DNA of 8,337 bases from Lachnospiraceae bacterium (GTDB lineage: Bacteria; Bacillota; Clostridia; Lachnospirales; Lachnospiraceae). Below the pieces are notes generated by a model that saw only the letters and a list, made by a program, of their open reading frames with translations, ran no database searches and was not told the origin of the DNA. Shown here piece by piece: positions 1 to 6,368 of this stretch (within the stretch, counting starts at the first letter, position 1; every line of letters starts with the position of its first letter). Position numbers and translations under genes: made by a program. The stretch covers positions 1 to 8,337 of the forward strand of contig JAFSBP010000471.1 in the NCBI GenBank assembly GCA_017437205.1, written 5' to 3'.

Positions 1-372
1 GACATTGACCATATCCCAGAACACATCCCGCAGCAACTTCTCTTTCTTGCTTGTCATGGTGATCAGCTCGTCGGAATCGTTGGGATCATTGTTGGTTTTA
101 ACTGCATAGACCGCTAACACTTCCTTCCACTCCGGTCTTCCCCCATGAAGCTCCAGTACATCACAGACGGAACCGAGCGCAGCAAACCGTGATCCCAGCT
201 CCGCTCCCACCCGCCGGAAGTACCCTCGCGCCTCCTCCACATTCTTCTTTCTCACCATCACGGTGATATACTTCTCCTGCTTGAACCGGTACTCACCAAG
301 CATCTTTTCCGTCAGCACGTCATTGTACTCCATGCAGTATTCGTCCAGAAGTTCTCCCCTCATGGGGATCAT
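1..372 (-). pseudogene. Chimeric conjugation-gene relic (VirB4-like piece joined to CD1108-like hydrolase piece), cut by left edge
   Basis: The minus strand is open from about position 460 to the left edge; possible starts are ATGs at 372 and 363, neither with a good ribosome binding site. Numbered from 363, residues 1-65 (MRGELLDEYCMEYNDVL, then QEKYITVMV and ARGYFRRVGAEL) resemble an internal N-terminal part of Firmicute VirB4-type ATPases, upstream of the Walker motifs. From about residue 68 the chain reads DVLELHGG, WKEVLAVYAVKTNNDP and LLRDVFWDM, which resembles the region ahead of the catalytic domains in CD1108-type (lysozyme/NlpC-P60) proteins of integrative conjugative elements. In such elements the two genes lie close together in the same orientation, so an in-frame deletion between them would give this fusion. 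The usual VirB4 N-terminus and ATPase core are both missing. Both family matches are from memory. The piece begins about 60 bases after the phosphodiesterase stop codon. An intact but unusual conjugation protein remains possible. Confidence 0.55.
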
Positions 373-434
373 CTCTACCGCTATCCGCAAAGCACAAACT
401 GCGTTTGCAGGTATTGCCGATGCGATGGGTATTT

Positions 435-1751
435 TTATATCCCTAACATTTCCTCCACAGCCTTACCTACCGCATCCCTTAACTCCAACCCAAGGATCTT
501 CGCAAAGGTAGGTGCGTGATTCAATATGCTTCCCTCCGGAAGCACAACGCCCTTTTTGAAGGACGGTCCCATGCCCATAAACGGCGGCTGAGGTCCCTTC
601 TCCGGCATGTGCCCGTGAGTCGCCTTTCCGTACCGATAATCAGTGATATTTAATTCCCTCACCACGGGTCTAACCCACTCATCGGAAAAGCTGGTGAAGC
701 CGTCATTCTCCAGCACAAAGGAAAATCCGCCGGACAATCCATATCGCTCCTTCACCTCGTCTACAGTGAATACACGCTCAAAGCCGTACAATTTTTCCTC
801 CGCCATTTCACTGAGCAGGGTATAAATTTCATCGTAGAGCTTCTTGTCATCGGGACGCGACAGATACACCTGCGCTGACAGTGCACAGGTTTTCACATAG
901 GCATCCCAGGACACCAGCTCGCCATTTTCGTCGGTGCGGATATAGCCGCGATCTGCCAGAAAGACATTAGGGCAAATGCGGCGACAGATTCCCATCTGGC
1001 CGTGATCGCTAAGCACCACAAAGTCGGTAGAGTCCTCGATTCCCGCATCGACCACCGCCTGCCAAATTTCACTCAGCCAACGATCTGTCTCGCGCACTGC
1101 TATTTTTACCTGATCGCTGAATACACCGGTGCGGTGGCGCATGGAGTCCACGTAACAGAGGTGTGTAAACAAAAGATTCGGCTGATAACGGCGAATCAGC
1201 TTAGCACAGCAGTAAGCCTGAAACTCCTCAAATGCCGGATGCCCCAGCTTCATGTCGCATCTCTTTAATGCGCCCTCGACAATATCAATGATCTCCTCAC
1301 GCGCACCGTAGTCCCTGAACAAACCGATCAAGTCGTCCTCGCGACCCACTAAATAGTCATCCATAAGATCCGGCACCAGATAATCAATCACATCACTACC
1401 CTTTGCGGTCACCGGCCATGTGCAGACTGCCGTGGTTAGTCCTGCGCGCTTCGCTGCGTGAAGGATAGTGTCACATTGAATCTCATCTAATAAATTATAC
1501 CAAGTGGCATAATGGTTTCCCGGCTCAAACCGCTCATTGCTGTCGATTCCCGTGATTCCGGCAGGCGCACCGGTGAGCATGGTGGCGTGAACAGGGTGGG
1601 TAAGGGACGGATAAATCGTTCTCACCCGCTCGATCAGCGCTCCTTCGCGAAGGAGACGTCCAAACATGGGCAGCTCCTTTGCATATTCCAGGTCCTCAAA
1701 CACCAGCGCGTCAACGCTGACTACGATTAAGTGTTTATTTTTATCAATCAT
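435..1751 (-). CDS. Alkaline-phosphatase-superfamily protein (type I phosphodiesterase/nucleotide pyrophosphatase-like)
   Basis: A 438-residue protein likely to cleave a phosphodiester, phosphomonoester or pyrophosphate bond with two metal ions; the substrate is unknown. It shows the superfamily motifs in order: VVSVDAL near the N-terminus (metal-ligand Asp14), YPSLTHPVHATMLTG (expected nucleophile Thr51), HLCYVDSMRH (Asp202, His206), VVLSDHGQMG (Asp249, His250) and KATHGHMP (His379). These are the positions expected for the two metal sites in nucleotide pyrophosphatase/phosphodiesterases. No signal peptide or membrane segment is visible, so it should be cytoplasmic. The ATG at 1751 is chosen because AGGAGGA lies 9 bases upstream; an in-frame GTG at 1760 directly abuts that site and is too close to use. 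The C-terminus, with the NHAPTFAKILGL motif, looks complete. It lies 37 bases after the duplicated membrane protein gene. Base composition is GC-richer than that gene (36/60 G+C at 901-960), in line with the right-hand genes. Confidence 0.88.
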   Translation of the reverse strand: MIDKNKHLIVVSVDALVFEDLEYAKELPMFGRLLREGALIERVRTIYPSLTHPVHATMLTGAPAGITGIDSNERFEPGNHYATWYNLLDEIQCDTILHAAKRAGLTTAVCTWPVTAKGSDVIDYLVPDLMDDYLVGREDDLIGLFRDYGAREEIIDIVEGALKRCDMKLGHPAFEEFQAYCCAKLIRRYQPNLLFTHLCYVDSMRHRTGVFSDQVKIAVRETDRWLSEIWQAVVDAGIEDSTDFVVLSDHGQMGICRRICPNVFLADRGYIRTDENGELVSWDAYVKTCALSAQVYLSRPDDKKLYDEIYTLLSEMAEEKLYGFERVFTVDEVKERYGLSGGFSFVLENDGFTSFSDEWVRPVVRELNITDYRYGKATHGHMPEKGPQPPFMGMGPSFKKGVVLPEGSILNHAPTFAKILGLELRDAVGKAVEEMLGI

Positions 1752-1760
1752 TGTCTTCAC

Positions 1761-1767
1761 TCCTCCT
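1761..1767 (-). promoter_or_regulatory. Ribosome binding site AGGAGGA that decides the phosphodiesterase start
   Basis: The minus strand reads AGGAGGA, then nine bases, then ATG at 1751. The in-frame GTG at 1760 follows with no spacer, so the ATG is the better start and shortens the protein by three residues. Confidence 0.75.
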
Positions 1768-1788
1768 GCTGTTTACTTTTCGACCAAC

Positions 1789-3519
1789 TTACTTTTCTTT
1801 CAGTGACTCCACCTTCAGATCAAAAGACAGCCGTGCCAGTGCGCCGGACTTCTCCTCATTTGTAAATTCCACACCTTCAATGGGGGCATACGCCTCCTTC
1901 ATCCGATACCACGAGGTATTTGTATGCAGAACCTTAATCGGTTTCATTCCCTCCAAACAGATCCAGCACTCTCTCGACTCGGCATTCATGACATAGACTT
2001 CGCCCTTAATATCGCCAAAAAGCTCGCCCGTCTGCTTCCCATGCCAAAAACCAACCGCCTCCAGAATGTTTGCCCAAAGCTCATTGCTTCCAAACATATT
2101 CTGACCTGCCGGATAAATTTCCTGACTCAAGTTTCCGGAGATTTGCAGATAATCTGTTGTCTGCCCGTCATTATTTTCCGGTATCAAATCAATCTGTTTA
2201 AAATTATACGGTGTCGGGCTATGCTTCACATCATGCAGATAAACCGTTCTGCGCTCCAGATCAAGGGAAACGCCCTCGTCCCATATTAATTCTTCAGTAG
2301 AATGATAATACTTATCCTCCTTCTGATAATACAGGTAAACCGAAGTCGATCGCTTGCCATATTTCCCTTCCAGTTGCGGAATTTTCACGCTTATGTAACA
2401 GGAATCGCCCAACCTTCCCGGAACATTGAGATAGGACAGATACCAGTTGCGAAAGTACATCATCTTCTGTTCATCGCTGTCAATCATGATTGAGCCTTCC
2501 GGATACCGGATAACGGGATTCCATTCGATGAATTCTACGGACTTGGTCTCGTCTTCTGTCGCAGGAGATTCTTCCGTTTCAATATCATTGAGTGACTCCA
2601 CTTTCAGATTAAAAGACAGACATGCCTTTACCTTTTCTTTTTCTGCACTGTCAAATTCTGCATTTTCTATCATCGCAGGGAGTTCCGTCAAGCGAAGTGT
2701 AAGGTTCGTTGAGGGCACTCTAAATTTGACCGGATCAAGGCCATCGATACATATCCAACACTCCTTGTCAGAGTAGTCTGTCACATAAACATCGCCTCTA
2801 AGCGTGCCAAAACATTGTCCAGTCTGTTCCATATGCCAAAAACCGACCACTTCCATCAATCCGCCCCACTTCCAGTATTTCAGCGCAATCGTATTTGGTT
2901 CGTAAATCTCCTGCTTCAAATCTCCCGATATTATCAGATAATTGTTTTCAAATTCATCGGTTATCTCATCGGTTTTCCGTATAGAAAATGATCCGGAATT
3001 AGAACGCACATTGTCCAAATATAACGTCTTTTGATCCTTAAACAACACTTCTTCTTCCCATGTAAGCATCTGATAGTCCGAGTAATAGAGTTCATCCCCT
3101 TTCCCGAAGTAAAACGCAGGCAGCCAGTCTTTCTTACCCACACTTCCCAAATATTCCAGCCACCCTCCGTTTTCTCCATTCAATTCCGGCAATTTTACAC
3201 TTACAGTGCATTGATCTCCCAGTTGCTCCGGAATGAAAAGGAAATACAGACACCAGTTGCGAAAATAGGTCATTTTCTGTTCATAACTATCAATTTTGAT
3301 GGCACCCTCCGGATATCTGACAAACTCAGATTCTGTCGATGTATTTGTCTCGTCCTCTGAACCCTCCTGTGTCTCTTCTATCTTAGACCGATCAAACAGA
3401 CCTCCCAGCCCATCAGCCACCACCCAGAAAATCACACAGAGATTGAGTGCAATTAGGATGAAAAGCCAGATTCCCCAGTGCTTGAGTGGCTGTTTGAGAT
3501 TTTTTTGATTATCGCTCAT
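1789..3519 (-). CDS. Membrane-anchored protein with two tandem copies of an unrecognised ~240-residue domain
   Basis: I do not recognise the family. The 576-residue protein begins with a short Lys-containing stretch, then one hydrophobic helix at about residues 14-36 (GIWLFILIALNLCVIFWVV). An acidic Glu/Thr/Ser-rich linker (about 45-66) and two copies of a domain follow, at about 68-310 and 338-573. The layout suggests a single-pass protein with its C-terminal bulk outside the membrane. Both copies start RYPEG, contain EQKM-YFRNW, SGxLxQEIY, VGFWHxxQTG, GxVYV and ECWIC, and end LSFxLKVESL. In the first 48 ungapped positions 31 residues are identical. The copies are joined by an acidic linker (311-337). 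The ATG at 3519 follows AGGGG with a 6-base gap. It lies 27 bases after the RHS-SleB gene and shares its AT-rich composition (22/60 G+C at 3001-3060). A role as immunity protein, inhibitor or accessory partner of that hydrolase is a guess from position and topology. Confidence 0.8.
   Translation of the reverse strand: MSDNQKNLKQPLKHWGIWLFILIALNLCVIFWVVADGLGGLFDRSKIEETQEGSEDETNTSTESEFVRYPEGAIKIDSYEQKMTYFRNWCLYFLFIPEQLGDQCTVSVKLPELNGENGGWLEYLGSVGKKDWLPAFYFGKGDELYYSDYQMLTWEEEVLFKDQKTLYLDNVRSNSGSFSIRKTDEITDEFENNYLIISGDLKQEIYEPNTIALKYWKWGGLMEVVGFWHMEQTGQCFGTLRGDVYVTDYSDKECWICIDGLDPVKFRVPSTNLTLRLTELPAMIENAEFDSAEKEKVKACLSFNLKVESLNDIETEESPATEDETKSVEFIEWNPVIRYPEGSIMIDSDEQKMMYFRNWYLSYLNVPGRLGDSCYISVKIPQLEGKYGKRSTSVYLYYQKEDKYYHSTEELIWDEGVSLDLERRTVYLHDVKHSPTPYNFKQIDLIPENNDGQTTDYLQISGNLSQEIYPAGQNMFGSNELWANILEAVGFWHGKQTGELFGDIKGEVYVMNAESRECWICLEGMKPIKVLHTNTSWYRMKEAYAPIEGVEFTNEEKSGALARLSFDLKVESLKEK
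1801..2508 (-). repeat. Second (C-terminal) copy of the internal domain duplication
   Basis: Encodes about residues 338-573 of the membrane-anchored protein, from RYPEGSIMIDS to LSFDLKVESL. It aligns over its length with the copy at 2590-3318. DNA similarity is still visible at both ends, for example the AGTGACTCCAC...TTCAGAT stretch near 1801 and 2591. The copies are about 789 bases apart. Confidence 0.85.
2590..3318 (-). repeat. First (N-terminal) copy of the internal domain duplication
   Basis: Encodes about residues 68-310, from RYPEGAIKIDS to LSFNLKVESL. Its first 48 residues align without gaps to the second copy at an offset of 270 residues. The middle parts have diverged in length and sequence, so the duplication is not recent. 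Confidence 0.85.
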
Positions 3520-3546
3520 ACTTTTCCCCTTGATTCAACGAACACT

Positions 3547-4917
3547 TTATCCCGGATAATTCGTGTAGAAAATATTCACCTTTCCCACATAATTCGTTCC
3601 TGTTTCCAATTCCACCCCTGTCTCCTCATATAAGTCCCATACATAATCATCATACGCCAGTTCCAGATCTAACGCCGTATCTCCCACACTGCCATAACCT
3701 GCGATCACTGCCGAAACAAGCGTTTTTCCGTTATTCAGTTTCTCCAGCGAAGAATCATAATTGCTAAAAAACAGGTGATTTTCCGTTATCCCATACGGAC
3801 GAGGCATCGCTTCCACTAAGTCGGCTGTTGTATGTCCATCAACCTCTGCATAATAGATCAGACATGCATACGATACAGCTTCCATCCATTCATTAGTTGC
3901 TGTCTCAGGATTCCGTGCTTTATAAGAAGAACAGCCCGCATCAAGCGGCTCAAAATGTCCCGGATTTGTAACAACCTCCCTAAGTGTATTTCCGCCATAA
4001 CCAGGCTTGATTTTTCGATTCCACAACACCCATGCAACTGCTTTTCGCTCATCTGCCGGAGTATCATTATATGGATTTTCTCCGTAAATCACTCTAGCGA
4101 GAAGCTCTACATCAGACAAATTCACATACCAGTTACTTGAATCATCATCTATCGCGCATCCAAAATTAGCCGACTGCACTAATTGGGCGGCTGCTTGATA
4201 ACCCTTCCTATACAACGCATTGACTAATCTTGAATTATCAATCCGTCTCAACACTTCTTCCACAGTTATATCTACTCCATCCACAAAGCGTCCATTCATC
4301 GAATCAACGTATCGGCCACAGTAGTACCAACTTGTTTCCTCATCGAAATAGTAACTATTGTAGGTAACCTTATTCAAATTCCCTACAAACGTCTCGTCAG
4401 TAGTTCTATCCACCAATTTTCCCTGCTCTGTACTTCCGTAGACTGCAGATACAAAATTATTCTCATAACTATATTGCACCGCAACATTTCCTGCCGTATC
4501 AATCAGCTGATAGACTGACCCCGCATCTAACACACAAGTATAGTTTATGCCATCAATAATAACTTCTATTAACTCACCTTTTGCATTATAGCTGTATTCC
4601 AGAAAATGATTTCCATATTGCACAGATATCAGGTTGCAGTTATCATCATATGCAAACACTGTCGCTTCTCCCTCAGTATTTGTTTTAGATGTTCGATATC
4701 CGTTGTCATCATATTGAAAAGCAATCGTACCCTTCTCATCCGTAGCCGACATTAAAAGATCTCGTTCCCCATTATTTTGCCATGACAAGGTAAAACCATC
4801 ATAGCTATCTGCCGAGTATACTCCACCAATTACTTCTGTCTCTGCTGCCATTGCAACATGCCCGATTGATAACATCACTAGAACACAACTTAACAATACT
4901 ACAATTAATTTCCTCAT
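3547..4917 (-). CDS. Secreted YD/RHS-repeat protein with a SleB-type cell wall hydrolase domain
   Basis: A 456-residue exported protein predicted to cut peptidoglycan. Residues 1-24 are a clear signal peptide (Arg-Lys, hydrophobic core, then AMA before AETEV). Residues about 54-160 carry YD-type repeats (FQYDDNGYRTSKTN, FAYDDNCNLISVQYG, YSYNAKGELIEV). Residues 182-216 resemble the end of an RHS-associated core: YYFDEETSWYYCGRYVDS, then MNGRFVDGVD. A linker leads to a hydrolase domain of the SleB/CwlJ type (Hydrolase_2) at about 266-390: LSDVELLARVIYGEN, AVAWVLWNRK, LREVVTNPGHFEPLD. Glu280 in YGEN matches the expected catalytic glutamate. The RHS part is very short compared with full RHS proteins, and no peptidoglycan-binding domain is evident. 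The last ~45 residues (about 411-456) are unassigned. The ATG at 4917 follows AAAGGAG with a short 4-base gap. The gene is AT-rich (24/60 and 22/60 G+C in two sampled lines) relative to its upstream neighbours. A germination enzyme or toxin-like effector are both possible; the RHS end favours the latter. Confidence 0.85.
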   Translation of the reverse strand: MRKLIVVLLSCVLVMLSIGHVAMAAETEVIGGVYSADSYDGFTLSWQNNGERDLLMSATDEKGTIAFQYDDNGYRTSKTNTEGEATVFAYDDNCNLISVQYGNHFLEYSYNAKGELIEVIIDGINYTCVLDAGSVYQLIDTAGNVAVQYSYENNFVSAVYGSTEQGKLVDRTTDETFVGNLNKVTYNSYYFDEETSWYYCGRYVDSMNGRFVDGVDITVEEVLRRIDNSRLVNALYRKGYQAAAQLVQSANFGCAIDDDSSNWYVNLSDVELLARVIYGENPYNDTPADERKAVAWVLWNRKIKPGYGGNTLREVVTNPGHFEPLDAGCSSYKARNPETATNEWMEAVSYACLIYYAEVDGHTTADLVEAMPRPYGITENHLFFSNYDSSLEKLNNGKTLVSAVIAGYGSVGDTALDLELAYDDYVWDLYEETGVELETGTNYVGKVNIFYTNYPG

Positions 4918-4930
4918 AATACTCCTTTCT

Positions 4931-4953
4931 CCCGGCAGCCTTTAACTGCCGGG
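4931..4953 (-). other. Intercistronic RNA hairpin next to the RHS-SleB ribosome binding site
   Basis: A perfect 8-base-pair GC-rich stem (CCCGGCAG / CTGCCGGG) encloses a 7-base loop. On the minus strand it is followed after three bases by AAAGGAG, the ribosome binding site of the gene starting at 4917. No U-tract follows, so it is not a standard intrinsic terminator. It could set relative expression by stabilising an RNA end, by affecting ribosome access, or by acting as a processing site. Confidence 0.6.
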
Positions 4954-4969
4954 ATTCCATCTGTCATAA

Positions 4970-6322
4970 TTATTGAACTAATCTATACTCCACCGTATAC
5001 GCTTCCTCGCTTGCCTTCTGCACGCGCAACACCACCGCATCGCCGGGCTCCAAATTGATGGGAAGCTCAGTGGTGTTCTCGTGGATCACGCGCTGCTTTC
5101 CGTCCTCCTTGCTCACCTCGTACACGCGGAACTCGTCCTTCATGGCGATAGTGCCAGACAGAGGTGCCTCGTAATCACGGTTCAAGATCACCATATAGCG
5201 GTTACCGTAAGCGTCCTCCAGCTCACCCACAGAGGTGCGGCGGGGAAGATCTCCGGTGAAGATCTCGCTCTCGTCGATCTTGTTTACCAGCGGCTCCATA
5301 TACTCACAGCCGGGAAGCAGCTCCGCGGAGTGATAAATCATCTTGGAATCCAACGCCATCAGTGTATTGCCCAGAGCATTGATCTCTGTGTGGATCTTCT
5401 TCTGATCCTCAAAGAAAATATCCTTGTCACCGTTCGGCTTACAGAACAGATTGTTCTTGCCGCCTACGGCATAGCCCTGCAGACCCTTCGCGCCGTAGAG
5501 GATCGCACCGTACATGAAGCAGCGAACCATCGGGAAGATGAAGTAGGTGGTGTCCTTATAGAGATGATATGCCTGATAGTAGAACCAGAAAGGCAGGTTG
5601 TATTTCTGTCCCAGTTTGCGGTAGAGAGCCATATCCAGCCACATAAAGGTGTCATCCAGCTGATTTTCGCGGTTGAAGGTGTGATCGCCCCATGCTTTAA
5701 AGTAGTCTCCAATCGGGTAATAGTCGAAGGACAATACCGGCGGATCCATGCGCTCAATGAATCGCTCCACGTAGGGTGCAAAGAGTCCGTTCTCCCAGCG
5801 GTAGCCTACACGTCCGGGACCTGCGTTATTATAGTTGGGGAGAGCCACCGTGAACAAAAGCGCATCGGGGTCTTCCCTCTCCAACATATCCATCTGTCTG
5901 CGCGCCTCGGTGAAATGCTCCTCAAGGTGGGGCTCATCCCACACATAGTAGCCGATGGTGTGCTTCTTATCCTTCAGACGCTCAACTACATCTTTGATGG
6001 TATCCTCAGTCACCACCAGGCCCTTGATTCGTCCCTGCATGCCGCCCATGATGGTCAGATCCTGGAAAATCACATCCAGCTCATACTTTTCACAGGCATC
6101 CACCGCAAGCCACGCATTCTCATGGTTTACCCAGCCCAGCTCCATCATGTTGAAGCCTGCCTCCTTCACGTGCTTTACGTACTTGTCGCAGTACTCCTTC
6201 GGGTCACCCTCGCCGTAGTCAAACATGGGTACACCGGAAAATGTGGACAGGATAAAGTCCTTCTGCTTCCAGATAAATCTCTTGTTTCCCATAGGGAAAC
6301 GGTCTAAAACAATGTGTTTCAT
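4970..6322 (-). CDS. Glycoside-hydrolase-like (beta/alpha)8 protein, clan GH-A type, substrate unknown
   Basis: A 450-residue protein with no signal peptide, so probably cytoplasmic. The first ~330 residues look like a TIM barrel of the broad GH-A group: YVKHVKEAGFNMMELGW (48-64), DVIFQDLT (83-90), IGYYVWDEP (123-131), VALPNYNNAGP (159-169), PPVLSFDYYPIGDY (194-207), LPFWFYYQAY (243-252) and YGAILYGAKGLQGYAVGG (271-288). Glu130 in the WDEP motif is the natural candidate for an acid/base residue. A matching nucleophile glutamate is not obvious, and the PFWFYYQAY strand has Gln where one might be sought. Residues about 365-450 look like a beta-sandwich tail. The family resembles poorly characterised proteins of gut Bacteroidetes and Firmicutes, often labelled hypothetical or beta-galactosidase-like. 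ATG 6322 follows AGGAGG with a 7-base gap. It lies 46 bases after the M20 gene and is GC-richer than the next gene downstream. Confidence 0.72.
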   Translation of the reverse strand: MKHIVLDRFPMGNKRFIWKQKDFILSTFSGVPMFDYGEGDPKEYCDKYVKHVKEAGFNMMELGWVNHENAWLAVDACEKYELDVIFQDLTIMGGMQGRIKGLVVTEDTIKDVVERLKDKKHTIGYYVWDEPHLEEHFTEARRQMDMLEREDPDALLFTVALPNYNNAGPGRVGYRWENGLFAPYVERFIERMDPPVLSFDYYPIGDYFKAWGDHTFNRENQLDDTFMWLDMALYRKLGQKYNLPFWFYYQAYHLYKDTTYFIFPMVRCFMYGAILYGAKGLQGYAVGGKNNLFCKPNGDKDIFFEDQKKIHTEINALGNTLMALDSKMIYHSAELLPGCEYMEPLVNKIDESEIFTGDLPRRTSVGELEDAYGNRYMVILNRDYEAPLSGTIAMKDEFRVYEVSKEDGKQRVIHENTTELPINLEPGDAVVLRVQKASEEAYTVEYRLVQ

Positions 6323-6368
6323 GTTGATTCCTCCTAGTATATCATTTCACTTAATTTATAACCTCTTC

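Noticed and set aside
263..511. Plus-strand open frame of 82 codons at the left end
   Set aside because: It lies opposite the conjugation relic and the end of the phosphodiesterase gene and resembles no protein.
1752..1760. GTG at 1760 as start of the phosphodiesterase
   Set aside because: The AGGAGGA site directly touches the GTG; the ATG at 1751 has a normal 9-base gap.
1789..3519. Identification of the duplicated membrane protein as YpeB, the usual SleB partner
   Set aside because: It shares only the general plan of an N-terminal helix plus repeated domains; I see no PepSY-type sequence features.
4931..4953. Hairpin as a Rho-independent terminator
   Set aside because: No run of T follows the stem on either strand, and on the transcribed strand a ribosome binding site follows at once.
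5081..6307. Long plus-strand open frame (408 codons) opposite the glycoside-hydrolase-like gene
   Set aside because: The minus strand carries recognisable motifs, a good ribosome binding site and full length; the plus-strand translation has no family features and is a codon-bias shadow.
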